Shown piece after piece: positions 17,506-26,501 of a stretch of DNA of 64,000 nucleotides (within the stretch, counting starts at the first letter, position 1; every line of letters starts with the position of its first letter). Both the position numbers and the translations under genes were made by a program. This stretch comes from Pseudomonas pseudonitroreducens (GTDB lineage Bacteria; Pseudomonadota; Gammaproteobacteria; Pseudomonadales; Pseudomonadaceae), in the NCBI RefSeq assembly GCF_021603645.1, contig NZ_BQHJ01000004.1, forward strand, positions 310,001 to 374,000, given 5' to 3'. The notes beneath the pieces were generated by a model, which was not told where the DNA came from, ran no database searches, and saw only the letters and a program-made list of their open reading frames with translations.

Positions 17506-17506
17506 C

Positions 17507-17830
17507 ATGAAACATCTGAAAGCGATCAACACCAAAGCACAGAAGCTCGAACAGGCCGCCGCCGAGGATCGCATCGAGGACGTGGTGGCGATGAACTCCG
17601 TGGCCGGTTGCGCGGCCACCACCGACCCGGGCTGGGAAGTCGACGTGTTCGGCGGCGTGTCCTCGCTCTGCCAGCCGATGGAAGCGGACCTCTACGGCTG
17701 CTCCGACCCTTGCTGGTGGCCGGCCCAGGTGCCGGACATGATGAGCACCTACCCCGACTGGAACAAGGATGCGCAGGCCTCGGCCGAGAACTGGCGCAAC
17801 CTCGGCACCGTATTCCCGGACGACAAATGA
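17507..17830 (+). CDS. qhpC: Quinohemoprotein amine dehydrogenase gamma subunit precursor (CTQ)
   Basis: A 107-residue precursor of the catalytic subunit. The first 28 residues (ending DVVA) match the leader that the protease QhpE removes; the mature part starts MNSVAGC. By alignment with the known structure, cross-links are Cys35-Glu44, Cys55-Asp61 and Cys69-Asp77, and the cysteine tryptophylquinone cofactor forms from Cys65 and Trp71 within [10 protein letters not shown]. All of these residues are present, so the gene looks fully functional. It acts in the periplasm with QhpA and QhpB. Its protease (QhpE), exporter (QhpF) and tryptophan hydroxylase (QhpG) are not encoded in this window. Confidence 0.95.
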   Translation: MKHLKAINTKAQKLEQAAAEDRIEDVVAMNSVAGCAATTDPGWEVDVFGGVSSLCQPMEADLYGCSDPCWWPAQVPDMMSTYPDWNKDAQASAENWRNLGTVFPDDK

Positions 17831-17889
17831 GCGGACTGACGAATATCGGCCCAAAGAGCATGGACCAGAAGAACAAGAGGAAAACCTGC

Positions 17890-19023
17890 ATGTCCAGAAA
17901 AGCATTCGCCGCCGCGCTCGGCGGCCTCTCGCTGGCCTGCGCGCTGCAAGCCGTCGCCGCCGATGCCGGCGCCGACACCGGCAAAGCGCTGGAAAGTGGC
18001 CACGAGTACCTGATCAGCACCAACTACCCGAACAACCTGCACGTCATCGACATGCAGACCGACAAGCTCTACAAGACCTGCACCATCCCCGGCGCCTATG
18101 GCCCGGGCATGACCCAGCTGTCGCCGGACCGCAAGGTTGCCTACATCCTCAGCAACCACTATGCGGACATCTATGGCATCCAGCTCGATGACTGCAAACC
18201 GGTGTTCCACGCCACCATCGCGCAGAAGCCGGGCGAGAACGCGCGGGCGATGTTCTCCATGACCGTCAGCCACGACGGCAAGGAGATCTACGCCATCGCC
18301 AACCCGACGCTAATCCTCTCCGAACACTACGAAGTGCAGCAGCCGCGCCTGCAGGTCTACTCGGTGGCCGACGGCATGGGCGCCAAGCCGGTGCGCACCT
18401 TCCCGGCGCCGCGCCAGCTGACCATCATGCAGAGCGGCGACGACGGCACCCTCTACGTGGCGGGCCCGGACATCTACAAGGTGGACGTGAAGACCGGCAA
18501 GTTCGACGTGATCATCCCCAGCCGCAACTGGAAGCGCCCCAACTACGCGCCGCCAGATGTGCTCTACGTGTGGAACCAGCAGACCTACCCGCGTGACTTC
18601 TCGCTGCTCTACACCACGGCGAAGTTCAAGGACGCCAAGCAGGACATGGCCACGGCCGATTTCCTCTATGGCTTCTTCAATATCGACCTGGCCACCGGCA
18701 AGACCGAGACCGTCGATTTCGGCCCGGTCACCGAGGTGTACTTCAGCGGTATTCGCTCGGCCAAGGACCGCAACGTCATCTACGGCGTGCTGAACCGCCT
18801 GGCCAAGTACGACATCAAGGAGCAGAAGCTGGTCAAGGCGGCGAACCTGGACCACTCCTACTACTGCCTGTCGACCAACAAGGCCGGCAACAAGCTGTAC
18901 CTGACCGGCACCCTGAACGACGTGGCGATCTACGATGCCGACAGCCTGGAGCGCATCGGCGATCTGAAGCTGCCCGGCGGCGACATGGCGATCACCACCA
19001 GCCAGGCCTTCGTGGCCAACTGA
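17890..19023 (+). CDS. qhpB: Quinohemoprotein amine dehydrogenase beta subunit
   Basis: A 377-residue secreted beta-propeller subunit. It has a signal peptide (MSRKAFAAAL...LQAVAA) and then repeated propeller blades such as YLISTNYPNNLHVID and LSPDRKVAYILSNHY, related to the YVTN and methylamine dehydrogenase heavy-subunit type. It encloses the small gamma subunit and helps shape the active site. The ATG at 17890 is preferred for its GAGG site and a well-formed signal peptide; an in-frame ATG at 17860 would add ten charged residues. It is the last gene of the cluster and is followed by a strong terminator. Confidence 0.92.
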   Translation: MSRKAFAAALGGLSLACALQAVAADAGADTGKALESGHEYLISTNYPNNLHVIDMQTDKLYKTCTIPGAYGPGMTQLSPDRKVAYILSNHYADIYGIQLDDCKPVFHATIAQKPGENARAMFSMTVSHDGKEIYAIANPTLILSEHYEVQQPRLQVYSVADGMGAKPVRTFPAPRQLTIMQSGDDGTLYVAGPDIYKVDVKTGKFDVIIPSRNWKRPNYAPPDVLYVWNQQTYPRDFSLLYTTAKFKDAKQDMATADFLYGFFNIDLATGKTETVDFGPVTEVYFSGIRSAKDRNVIYGVLNRLAKYDIKEQKLVKAANLDHSYYCLSTNKAGNKLYLTGTLNDVAIYDADSLERIGDLKLPGGDMAITTSQAFVAN

Positions 19024-19041
19024 TTCACCTTGCTGTAGCGG

Positions 19042-19077
19042 ACTGCCCGGAGCACTTGCGTGCTCCGGGCAGTTTCG
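19042..19077 (+). terminator. Terminator of the qhp operon
   Basis: A long stem, ACTGCCCGGAGCAC/GTGCTCCGGGCAGT, with a TTGC loop followed by TTTCGTTT, 18 bases after the qhpB stop. Confidence 0.85.
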
Positions 19078-19098
19078 TTTCCGGCCCGCAATCCCGGC

Positions 19099-19236
19099 TC
19101 AGATTTCCGGGGCGGGCCTCAGGTACCGCTGCGCCCCGCAGCGCGCACAGCGCTGGCACAGCATCGGCACATGGCCGACCTCGGTCAGATTCCCTTCATC
19201 CCAAACACAGCCCAGGAAAAAGCAGCGCAATCGCAT
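19099..19236 (-). CDS. Cys-rich 45-residue protein (zinc-ribbon-like)
   Basis: A very small protein with a strong ribosome site (GGAGGAG, five bases before the ATG). It carries a likely metal-binding set: Cys5 and Cys10 in MRLRCFFLGCVWDEG, then LCQRCARCGAQRYL with three more cysteines. It resembles the short Cys-rich hypothetical proteins annotated in many pseudomonads (the PSPA7_2676-type family, from memory). The function is unknown; a structural zinc or a redox role is possible. It is convergent with qhpB and starts about 340 bases from the SDR gene on the other strand. Confidence 0.7.
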   Translation of the reverse strand: MRLRCFFLGCVWDEGNLTEVGHVPMLCQRCARCGAQRYLRPAPEI

Positions 19237-19439
19237 GTGTCCTCCTCCGGCAACGCCGGTGTTGAGACAGGCAGAAAGGTGCAGGTGTGGGTCCCGGCTT
19301 GTTCTTGTGTGGAGACGCCCGAGAGGTTCTCGCGAGCGCTCTGGAATGGGCAACCTAAACCGCCCAATGGCCTTCATGGCCCGTGCGGTGCGGTCTGCCG
19401 CCACGCCGGTTACCACTCGTCACCCTCAGGGAATGGACC

Positions 19440-19468
19440 TTGACAGTTAATATTATGAGCATAATATT
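19440..19468 (+). promoter_or_regulatory. SDR promoter overlapped by a perfect palindrome
   Basis: TTGACA at 19440-19445 and TAATAT at 19462-19467 form a near-consensus sigma-70 promoter with a 16-base spacer. AATATTATGAGCATAATATT (19449-19468) is a perfect 9+2+9 palindrome covering the spacer and -10 box, an obvious repressor site. It stands out by AT content from the surrounding DNA. The repressor is unidentified; the TetR protein at 20.7 kb is one candidate. Confidence 0.75.
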
Positions 19469-19574
19469 CACCTTCAGATGACGGCCATAATCTTAATCAG
19501 GTCGGACATTCCAGACGGCCAACCGGCCCTACCCACCTTGCATGCGGGGCAACCGCCTCACTGGAGACAGAACC

Positions 19575-20381
19575 ATGAATGCCAAATCCGAACTGGGCCG
19601 CGCACTGATCACCGGTGCTTCCTCCGGCATCGGCGCTACCTACGCCCAGCGCTTCGCCGCCCAGGGCTATGACCTGCTGCTGGTCGCCCGCGACCAGCAA
19701 CGCCTGGAAGCCCTGGCCGCGCGGCTGGGCGAGGAGTACGGGGTTTCCGTGGATGTGCTCAAGGCCGACCTGACCCGCCGCGAAGACCGCGCCCGCGTCG
19801 AAGCGCGCCTGGCTGAGGACGGCAGCATCAGCCTGCTGCTGAACAACGCCGGCGTGGCGATCAACGGCACCCTGCTGGAGACCGACCTGGACCGCCTGGA
19901 AAGCATGATCGAGCTGAACGTCATCGCCACCGCGCGCCTGGCCGGCGCTGCCGCCAAGGCCTTCGCCGGTCGCGGGCGCGGCACCATCATCAACGTGGCC
20001 TCGGTGCTGGCCCTGGCGCCGGAACTGTTCAACGGCAGCTACAGCGCCACCAAGGCCTTTGTGCTCAACCTGAGCCAATCCATGCAGCAGGAACTGGCGC
20101 CGCAGGGCCTGCGTATCCAGGCCGTGCTGCCGGGCGCCACCCGCACCGAAATCTGGGACCGCGCCGGCACCGACATCTCCGCACTGCCGGCGGAAATGCT
20201 GATGGACGTGAACCACATGGTCGATGCCGCGCTGGCCGGCCTGGCCCAGGGCGAAGTGGTAACCCTGCCGGCGCTGCCGGATGCGGGCGAATTCGAAGCC
20301 TTCACCGCCGCGCGCCTGAAGATGACGCCGAACCTCTCGCGCAGCGCGCCGGCGCAGCGCTACGGAGTTGCAGTGGGCTAA
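19575..20381 (+). CDS. Short-chain dehydrogenase/reductase
   Basis: A 268-residue Rossmann-fold oxidoreductase. It has the nucleotide-binding TGASSGIGATYAQRFA near the N-terminus, the NNAG motif (LLLNNAGVAING), and the catalytic Tyr-Lys in YSATKAFVLNLS. Arg-containing segments after strand 2 (VARDQQRLEALAARL) suggest NADP(H) preference. It resembles the DltE-like subgroup of classical SDRs. The substrate is unknown. It has its own promoter with a tight-looking operator and its own terminator, so it is a single-gene unit. Confidence 0.85.
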   Translation: MNAKSELGRALITGASSGIGATYAQRFAAQGYDLLLVARDQQRLEALAARLGEEYGVSVDVLKADLTRREDRARVEARLAEDGSISLLLNNAGVAINGTLLETDLDRLESMIELNVIATARLAGAAAKAFAGRGRGTIINVASVLALAPELFNGSYSATKAFVLNLSQSMQQELAPQGLRIQAVLPGATRTEIWDRAGTDISALPAEMLMDVNHMVDAALAGLAQGEVVTLPALPDAGEFEAFTAARLKMTPNLSRSAPAQRYGVAVG

Positions 20382-20408
20382 CCGAGTAACTGAGTGGCGA
20401 AAAGCTTG

Positions 20409-20435
20409 CCCCGGCCTGGCGCCGGGGCTTTTTTA
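20409..20435 (+). terminator. Terminator of the SDR gene
   Basis: GCCCCGGC/GCCGGGGC stem with a short loop, followed by six T, 28 bases after the stop. Confidence 0.85.
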
Positions 20436-20446
20436 TGCGCGGCTCT

Positions 20447-20534
20447 TTGTAGGATCGAGGGGGACGCCTAGTCCTTGCTCGCGAACCTGCAAGGCACGGT
20501 GCCAAGCGGTTCGCGAGCAAGCTCGCTCCTACAG
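20447..20534. repeat. REP pair, one copy disrupted
   Basis: An intact REP (TTCGCGAGCAAGCTCGCTCC, about 20509-20533) is paired with a damaged inverted copy whose centre carries extra bases (GTAGGATCGAGGGGGACGCC then CTTGCTCGCGAACC, 20447-20487). Confidence 0.7.
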
Positions 20535-20589
20535 GTGCCTGATTCCCCGGAGCAAAGCTGTCACACGTAGGAAGGGTGGGGCGCAGGGG

Positions 20590-20665
20590 CGTAGGGCGAA
20601 TAACCTGGAACAGGTTATCCGCCGGCCCTTTAACGGCGGATAACGCTGGCGCGTTATCGCCCTAC
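20590..20665. repeat. REP-like palindrome, GGATAAC family
   Basis: GTAGGGCGAATAACC at one end and GCGTTATCGCCCTAC at the other enclose GGTTATCCGCC and GGCGGATAACG. Same layout as 2099-2172. Confidence 0.75.
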
Positions 20666-20696
20666 AAAAGCGCCATTCGCACCTGCTGTGGGAGAT

Positions 20697-21263
20697 TCAC
20701 TCCGCCGCGCCAATCTCCCGCTTGAGGTGCCGCCGCGTGCTCTCCAGGATGCGCTCGGCCAGCTCGGTGTCCGCCACGCTGCGCGACAGCACCAGCGCGC
20801 CGATCAGGGTGGCGAGGAGGGCGACGCTTTCATCCTCGGCATGTTCGCTGGGCAGCGCCTGCTCGATGGCTTCGATGCGCGCCTGGACGATGGCGTCCGT
20901 GGTGGCGCTGGCATGCCCTCGGGCGCCCAGTTCGGCAGAGATGGTCGGCAATGGGCAGCCCTTGCCCGGTGTGTTGCGGTGGCCGGTGGAGAGGTACTGG
21001 TCGATGAAGCCGGGCAGCGGGTCGTCCTTGGCGAACTGCTGGTCGACTATCGGGCGCAGTTGCTCGGCGGCCTGCTGCAGGGCGATTTCCACCAGCTCGT
21101 CCTTGGACTTGAAGTGCGCGTAGAAGCCGCCGTGGGTCAGGCCCAGCGCCTTCATCAGCGTCTGCAGGCCGGTGGCGTCGACGCCTTCGCTGCGGAAGCG
21201 CTGCGCCGCCTCGTTGATGATGCGTTCGCGGGTCTGGGCCTTGTGGTCTTCGGAGTAACGCAT
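20697..21263 (-). CDS. TetR-family transcriptional regulator
   Basis: A 188-residue repressor. The HTH lies at about residues 10-55 (RERIINEAAQRFRSEGVDAT, then LMKALGLTHGGFYAHFKSKDEL). The ligand-binding half contains a GCPLPTISAELG segment typical of the YcdC/AcrR-like group that responds to electrophiles or drugs. The ATG at 21263 follows AGGAGA. Neighbours are the SDR gene (convergent) and the thiolase gene (same strand, separated by a REP pair), so its targets are not obvious. Confidence 0.85.
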   Translation of the reverse strand: MRYSEDHKAQTRERIINEAAQRFRSEGVDATGLQTLMKALGLTHGGFYAHFKSKDELVEIALQQAAEQLRPIVDQQFAKDDPLPGFIDQYLSTGHRNTPGKGCPLPTISAELGARGHASATTDAIVQARIEAIEQALPSEHAEDESVALLATLIGALVLSRSVADTELAERILESTRRHLKREIGAAE

Positions 21264-21363
21264 GACCGGGTGTCTCCTGCGGTGCATGGAATGCTGGGTG
21301 ACATTCTAACGCAGGGTGGGTTCGGGGAGGTGATTCAGCGCAGACAGGGCATGCGCCGAAGGC

Positions 21364-21427
21364 AATCGCGGACGGAGTCCGCTCCTACGGGACTCAGCCT
21401 CGGGTAGGAGCGGACTCCGTCCGCGAT
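21364..21427. repeat. Inverted REP pair (GCGGACTCCGTCCGC type)
   Basis: ATCGCGGACGGAGTCCGCTC near 21365 and its inverted copy ending near 21427, separated by about 14 bases, in the gap between the thiolase and TetR genes. Confidence 0.85.
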
Positions 21428-21474
21428 GTTTTCGCACCGCTCGAAAACTCTCCTTGCAGGAGCGGGTTCTCAGC

Positions 21475-22608
21475 TCAGCGAACAGCCTCCAGCAACGTCG
21501 CCACACCTTGCCCGCCACCAATGCACTGGGTGGCAACGGCATAACGCCCGCCGGTTTCCTTCAGCAGCGCCGCCGCCTTGCCGGTGATGCGCGCGCCGGT
21601 GGCGCCCAGCGGGTGGCCGATGGCCAAAGCGCCGCCGTGCAGGTTGACCCGGTCGATATCCAGTTCCAGGCCGCGCAGGCAAGCCAGGGCCTGGCTGGAG
21701 AAGGCTTCGTTGATTTCCACCAGGTCGATGTCGGCCATGCGCAGACCCGCGCGGTCGAGCAGCTTGCGGGTGGCGTAGAGCGGGCCCATGCCCATGATTT
21801 CCGGCGGGCAGCCAACCACGGCGACGGCTTTCACCCGCGCCAGAATGTCCAGCCCGTGGGCACGGGCGAAGTCTTCGCTGCACACCAGCACGGCCGCTGC
21901 GCCATCGGTGAGCGGCGAGGCGGTGCCGGCGGTGACGCTGCCGCCGAACGCCGGTTTGAGCTGCGCCAATGCTTCCAGATTGGTGCCGGGGCGGATGCAG
22001 CCGTCCTCGTTGACCACTCCGTTTGGCGTGTCGATGGGCACGATTTCCGCCGCCAGCAGCCCTTGTTCACGGGCGCGGGCCGCCTTGGCGTGGGAATCCA
22101 CGGCCATGGCTTCCTGGTCCGCGCGCGAGATGCCGAAGCGCTCGGCGACGATTTCCGCTGTCTGCCCCATGGGCATGTAGGCCTGCGGAAACTCCGCCAG
22201 CAGGCGCGGATTGGGCGAGAGGTTGAAGCCACCCATGGGCACGCGGGTCATGGATTCCACGCCAGCGCAGATGAACGCATCGCCTGCACCGAGCTGGATC
22301 TGCCCGGCGGCAAAATGAATGGAGGTCATGGATGAGCCGCAGAAGCGGTTTACCGTGGCGCCGGCCACCGTTTCCGGCAGCCCGGCGAGGAAGCTGGTGA
22401 TGCGCGCGATATTCATGCCCTGTTCGGCCTCGGGATAGGCGCAGCCCATGATCAGGTCCTCGATCAGGCTGGCATCCAGGCCGCTGCGTTGTACCAGTGC
22501 CTTGACGGTCTGCGCGGCGAGGTCGTCCGGGCGTACGTCGATCAGCGCGCCCTTTTTGGCGAAGTGGAAGGGAGAGCGGGCATAACCCGCGATCACTACG
22601 GAAGTCAT
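21475..22608 (-). CDS. Acetyl-CoA C-acyltransferase (thiolase)
   Basis: A 377-residue thiolase that cleaves or forms 3-oxoacyl-CoA. The acylated cysteine is in NRFCGSSM; the second active-site region shows [26 protein letters not shown] with the catalytic His, and the C-terminal CIGGGQG cysteine. It lies 21 bases after the thioesterase gene on the same strand with AGGAGA before the ATG, so the two form an operon. It is probably used in degradation of a short or aromatic-derived acyl-CoA; direction and chain length are not determined. Confidence 0.9.
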   Translation of the reverse strand: MTSVVIAGYARSPFHFAKKGALIDVRPDDLAAQTVKALVQRSGLDASLIEDLIMGCAYPEAEQGMNIARITSFLAGLPETVAGATVNRFCGSSMTSIHFAAGQIQLGAGDAFICAGVESMTRVPMGGFNLSPNPRLLAEFPQAYMPMGQTAEIVAERFGISRADQEAMAVDSHAKAARAREQGLLAAEIVPIDTPNGVVNEDGCIRPGTNLEALAQLKPAFGGSVTAGTASPLTDGAAAVLVCSEDFARAHGLDILARVKAVAVVGCPPEIMGMGPLYATRKLLDRAGLRMADIDLVEINEAFSSQALACLRGLELDIDRVNLHGGALAIGHPLGATGARITGKAAALLKETGGRYAVATQCIGGGQGVATLLEAVR

Positions 22609-22629
22609 GGTCGGTCTCCTGAACAGCTG

Positions 22630-23169
22630 TCAGCGCCCGAGGATCAGGCAGGTGGTGGAACCGGTGGCGTAGAGCTTGCCGTCGACGTCGTAGAGACGGC
22701 CTTCGGCCAGGGCGGTGGAGCGGCCGACGTGCACGATCGTGCCCTCGGCGCGGATCGGCCCGGTGTCGCGGGTCAGCGCGCGGATGTAGCTGATGCGCAG
22801 GTCGGTGGTGGTGTAGCCCAGGCCCGCTTCGAGCATGGTGTGCACCGCGCAGCCCATGGCCGAGTCCAGCAGCGTCGCCGCGTAACCGCCGTGCACGGTG
22901 CCCAGCGGGTTGTAGTGGCGCATGTCCGGGGTGCCCTGGAAGATGAAGCGCCCCTGGCTCCATTCCAGCGGGACGAAGCCGATCAGCGCGTTGATCGGCG
23001 GGGCGGGCAGTTCACCGGCGCCGATGCCGTCGAAGAACTCCTGGGGTGTCTTGCCACGCAGTTCCTGCAGGGCAATCACGCCGGGCTCGGCCAGGCGCTG
23101 GCGCATCTGCGCGGCCGCCGCTTCCCAGGCGGCAATCTTCTGTTCACGGGTCAGTGTCAGTTCGGTCAT
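22630..23169 (-). CDS. PaaI-type acyl-CoA thioesterase
   Basis: A 179-residue hotdog-fold protein. The signature is YNPLGTVHGGYAATLLDSAMG: the HGG, with Asp on the following helix, is the thioesterase active site of the PaaI group, and GRSTALAEGRLYDVDGKL completes the fold. It would release CoA from short or aromatic acyl-CoA. The ATG at 23169 follows GGAG by six bases. First gene of an operon with the thiolase. Confidence 0.85.
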   Translation of the reverse strand: MTELTLTREQKIAAWEAAAAQMRQRLAEPGVIALQELRGKTPQEFFDGIGAGELPAPPINALIGFVPLEWSQGRFIFQGTPDMRHYNPLGTVHGGYAATLLDSAMGCAVHTMLEAGLGYTTTDLRISYIRALTRDTGPIRAEGTIVHVGRSTALAEGRLYDVDGKLYATGSTTCLILGR

Positions 23170-23189
23170 CGCGGGCTCCAGCACTTCGA

Positions 23190-23240
23190 ATAAATATTAC
23201 GGTCATCATACTAGCATTGAATGATGATCGGCATATAAGT
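23190..23240 (-). promoter_or_regulatory. AT-rich promoter region of the thioesterase-thiolase operon
   Basis: This stretch is markedly AT-rich. It contains interrupted inverted repeats CATCAT and ATGATG about 11 bases apart. A promoter and operator are likely, but exact -35/-10 boxes are not clear. Confidence 0.4.
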
Positions 23241-23333
23241 GACGGAAGCGCCATCCAGCAGGGCTGAAGCGACAGCAATACAAGGGGAAGGAGAGGGCGC
23301 TGGCGGAGCGGGCTCCGCCAGCGCGGGGGGAGC

Positions 23334-24266
23334 TTACTCGGCGGTGGCGGTCATGCCGGCCGCGCGCGCCTGGCTGCGCTGGGCCTTGTACTGCAGGGCG
23401 ACGGCGGGCACCGGCGAGGCGACGCCGGTTTCCACCCAACGGCGGATGCGCGCGGCGTCGGCCACATGGGTGCGCTTGCCGAAGGCATCGAGCAGGGCCA
23501 GGGCGACCGGGCGGCCATTCATCATGGTGACCATCACCAGGCAATGGCCGGCGTCGTTGGTGAAGCCGGTCTTGGTCAGGCGGATGTCCCACTTGCCATT
23601 GCGCACCAGCGGGTTGGTGTTGAAGAAGCTCAGCGAGTAGCTGGGCTTGCTGAAGCGCGCATCGCTGGTCGCCGTGGTGCTCAACTGGCGGATCTGCGGA
23701 TAGGTGTAGGCGGCCTTGGCCAGGCGAATCAGGTCATTGGCGTCCGAGACGTTGTGGATCGACAGGCCGGTGGGCTCGACGTAGCGGGTGCTGGTCATGC
23801 CGAGGGATTTCGCCTTGGCGTTCATCGCCGCGACGAAGGCCCTGGAGCCGCCCGGGTAGTTGTGCGCCAGGCTCGCGGCAGCGCGGTTTTCCGAGGACAT
23901 CAGGGCCAGCAGCAGCATGTTCTGGCGGCTGATCATGCTGCCCAGGTGGACGCGGGAGAACACGCCTTTCATTTCGGCGGTCTCGGAGATGTCCACGGGG
24001 ATCAGTTCGTTCATCGGCAGCTTGGCATCCAGGGTGACCATGGCGGTCATCAGCTTGGTTACCGAGGCGATGGGTACCACCAGGTTGGGGTTGCTGGAGT
24101 AGAGCGTCTTGCCATTCTCCAGGTCGACCACCAGTGCGCTGCCGGAGGCAAGCACCAGATCTTTCGGGGAGGCCGCCTTGGCGGGAGTGGCGGCGACGGA
24201 GTTCGATGTACAGACAACAGCGGCGCAGGCAAACAGCAGGCTCAGTATCGAACGACGAGTAGTCAT
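23334..24266 (-). CDS. pbpG: D-alanyl-D-alanine endopeptidase PBP7
   Basis: A 310-residue periplasmic low-molecular-mass penicillin-binding protein that cuts D,D cross-links in peptidoglycan. The three serine-peptidase motifs are SVTK (nucleophilic Ser near residue 68), SEN, and KTG in [10 protein letters not shown] signal peptide is present (about 28 residues ending NSVAA). The ATG at 24266 is preferred; a TTG five codons upstream is the alternative. Length matches PbpG. It stands alone on the minus strand. Confidence 0.92.
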   Translation of the reverse strand: MTTRRSILSLLFACAAVVCTSNSVAATPAKAASPKDLVLASGSALVVDLENGKTLYSSNPNLVVPIASVTKLMTAMVTLDAKLPMNELIPVDISETAEMKGVFSRVHLGSMISRQNMLLLALMSSENRAAASLAHNYPGGSRAFVAAMNAKAKSLGMTSTRYVEPTGLSIHNVSDANDLIRLAKAAYTYPQIRQLSTTATSDARFSKPSYSLSFFNTNPLVRNGKWDIRLTKTGFTNDAGHCLVMVTMMNGRPVALALLDAFGKRTHVADAARIRRWVETGVASPVPAVALQYKAQRSQARAAGMTATAE

Positions 24267-24460
24267 GGATGTGATTCGCAAGCGTTGAGTGGGAATTTGT
24301 CTACATCCATGTAGGCATTTTCGGCGAATTCTACTGCAAGGCCTGCGTTAGCGCACGTGGCGCGGGGCGTCTCAGTTTGCGACAGCCTGAGACGTATCGA
24401 TGGCCTTCGGGCAAGGCCACGACTGGTGCTGGCAGCCGCGGTGGGGCAGCTTGCCTGAGC

Positions 24461-24560
24461 TGTTGCGAAATGCAACCGCCGCGGCTGCCTGGCCGACCGC
24501 CGAAACTCTTCTCAAGGCCTCGCCAGCTATGGCTTTCAAGCCGAATGGCACGCTTTGTGA
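24461..24560 (+). promoter_or_regulatory. Possible sigma-54-like promoter with upstream repeat
   Basis: The gap 24267-24770 holds no gene. TGTTGC-GAAAT-GCAACC (24461-24477) matches the inverted-repeat pattern of the amine module. TGGCACGCTTTGTGAG (24546-24561) has a perfect -24 box 69 bases downstream, but GA at -12. A hairpin CGTCTCAG/CTGAGACG lies further up near 24369-24395. Weak alone, interesting as the fourth case. Confidence 0.35.
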
Positions 24561-24629
24561 GTAGCTATCCTGAATGATGCGGAGGCGCCCACTGCCATCG
24601 CGCCGCCGATGGTCGGGGTTGCGTTTACC

Positions 24630-24645
24630 TTTACGTTAACGTAAA
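24630..24645. promoter_or_regulatory. Perfect 16-bp palindrome upstream of the acyl-CoA ligase (LiuR-like)
   Basis: TTTACGTTAACGTAAA is a perfect palindrome and resembles the operators described for MerR-family LiuR, regulator of branched-chain amino-acid degradation. It lies 125 bases before the ligase start. No MerR regulator is in the window. Confidence 0.6.
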
Positions 24646-24770
24646 CATTCCCCGTCGCCCGCGACCGGTCAGTCAGGCCGGCGGGGTAGGTTGGCTCCCG
24701 GTGCTTTGGCACCGCTGCCAGAGCCGATCGTTCAGCGTTGATCCCAGAACAAGCACAACAAGGGAAAGCC

Positions 24771-26450
24771 ATGAACCACCTGAGTTACACCCGCGGCCCC
24801 CAGGACAAACCCCTGCTGGCCATGACCGTCGGCGCGGCCTTCGACGCCACGGTAGAGCGTTTCGCGGCACGCGAGGCTCTGGTCGTGCGTCACCAGAACC
24901 TGCGCTACACCTGGGCCGAACTGGCCGAGGTGGTCAATGGCATCGCCCGCGCTTTCCTCGCCCTCGGCCTGCGTCCCGGCGACCGGCTGGGCATCTGGGC
25001 GCCCAACTGCGCGCAGTGGTGCGTCACCCAGTTCGCCAGCGCCAAGGTTGGCGCGGTACTGGTCAACATCAACCCCGCCTACCGGGTGAATGAGCTCGAA
25101 TACGCGCTCAAGCAGTCTGGCTGCCGCTGGCTGGTGTGCGCCGATGCGTTCAAGAGCTCCGATTACCACGGCATGCTTGCCGACCTGCTGCCCGAGCTGG
25201 GGCAGGGGCGCCCGGGCGAGCTGTCCAGCGACCGCCTGCCGGAGCTGCGCGGGGTGATCAGCCTGTCCGATACCGCGCCGTCCGGCTTCCTGCGCTGGAG
25301 CCAGCTGGAGCCGCTGGGCCGTGGCACGTCCGCCGCCGAACTGGCCGAGCGCCAGGCGCTGCTGCAGTTCGACGAGCCGATCAATATCCAGTACACCTCC
25401 GGCACCACCGGCTTCCCCAAGGGCGCCACGCTCAGCCACTACAACATCCTCAACAACGGCCTGATGGTCGGCGACAGCCTCGGCCTCACCGAGCAGGATC
25501 GCCTGGTGATCCCGGTGCCGCTGTACCACTGCTTCGGCATGGTGATGGGCAACCTCGGCTGCCTGACCCACGGCTCCACCATGATCTACCCCGCGCCCAG
25601 CTTCGAGCCCGAGGCAACCCTGGCTGCGGTGGCGGAGGAGAAGGCCACCGCGCTGTACGGCGTGCCGACCATGTTCATTGCCGAGCTGGACCATCCGACC
25701 CGCCGCGACTTCGACCTCTCCAGCCTGCGCACCGGCATCATGGCCGGCGCGACCTGCCCGATCGAAGTGATGCGCCGGGTCATCGACGAGATGCACATGG
25801 CCGAGGTGCAGATCGCCTACGGCATGACCGAAACCAGCCCGGTGTCGCTGCAGACCGGCCCGGAAGATGACCTGGAAACCCGCGTCACCACCGTTGGCCG
25901 CACGCAGCCGCACCTGGAAAGCAAGATCATCGACGCCGACGGCCGCATCGTCCCGCGCGGCACCATCGGCGAACTCTGCACCCGTGGCTACAGCGTGATG
26001 CTCGGCTACTGGAACAACCCGCAGGCGACTTCCGAGGCCATCAGCCCGGCGCGCTGGATGCTCACCGGCGACCTCGCCGAGATGGACGAGGCCGGCAACG
26101 TGCGCATCGTCGGGCGCAGCAAGGACATGATCATTCGCGGCGGCGAGAACATCTATCCGCGCGAGATCGAGGAATTCCTCTACACCCACCACGCCGTGGC
26201 CGATGCCCAGGTGATCGGCATTCCCGACGAGAAGTACGGCGAGGAACTGGTGGCCTGGGTCAAGTTCCACCCCGGCCACCGCGTCGAGGAAGAGGACCTG
26301 CGCGCCTTCTGCAAGAACGCCATTGCGCACTTCAAGGTGCCGCGGCACTTCCGCTTCTGCGACGAGTTCCCGATGACGGTGACCGGCAAGATTCAGAAGT
26401 TCCGCATGCGCGAGATCAGCATCGAAGAGGTGCGCGGCAAGCGTGGCTGA
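24771..26450 (+). CDS. Acyl-CoA ligase (AMP-forming)
   Basis: A 559-residue adenylate-forming enzyme that activates a fatty or branched acid with ATP and CoA. The P-loop-like motif is [13 protein letters not shown]; the adenine site is YGMTETSP; the hinge region holds [21 protein letters not shown]; and the C-terminal lysine is in VTGKIQKF. The long N-terminal domain and overall length fit the FadD3/AcsF2-like medium-chain group. The ATG at 24771 has AGGGAAAG upstream. The LiuR-like operator suggests a link to branched-chain substrates. The AraC gene 51 bases downstream is probably in the same transcript. Confidence 0.87.
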   Translation: MNHLSYTRGPQDKPLLAMTVGAAFDATVERFAAREALVVRHQNLRYTWAELAEVVNGIARAFLALGLRPGDRLGIWAPNCAQWCVTQFASAKVGAVLVNINPAYRVNELEYALKQSGCRWLVCADAFKSSDYHGMLADLLPELGQGRPGELSSDRLPELRGVISLSDTAPSGFLRWSQLEPLGRGTSAAELAERQALLQFDEPINIQYTSGTTGFPKGATLSHYNILNNGLMVGDSLGLTEQDRLVIPVPLYHCFGMVMGNLGCLTHGSTMIYPAPSFEPEATLAAVAEEKATALYGVPTMFIAELDHPTRRDFDLSSLRTGIMAGATCPIEVMRRVIDEMHMAEVQIAYGMTETSPVSLQTGPEDDLETRVTTVGRTQPHLESKIIDADGRIVPRGTIGELCTRGYSVMLGYWNNPQATSEAISPARWMLTGDLAEMDEAGNVRIVGRSKDMIIRGGENIYPREIEEFLYTHHAVADAQVIGIPDEKYGEELVAWVKFHPGHRVEEEDLRAFCKNAIAHFKVPRHFRFCDEFPMTVTGKIQKFRMREISIEEVRGKRG

Positions 26451-26501
26451 GCGTTCGACACCTTCCTGCGCCCACGCGCGCGTTCCTGAAACCGGGGCGC
26501 C

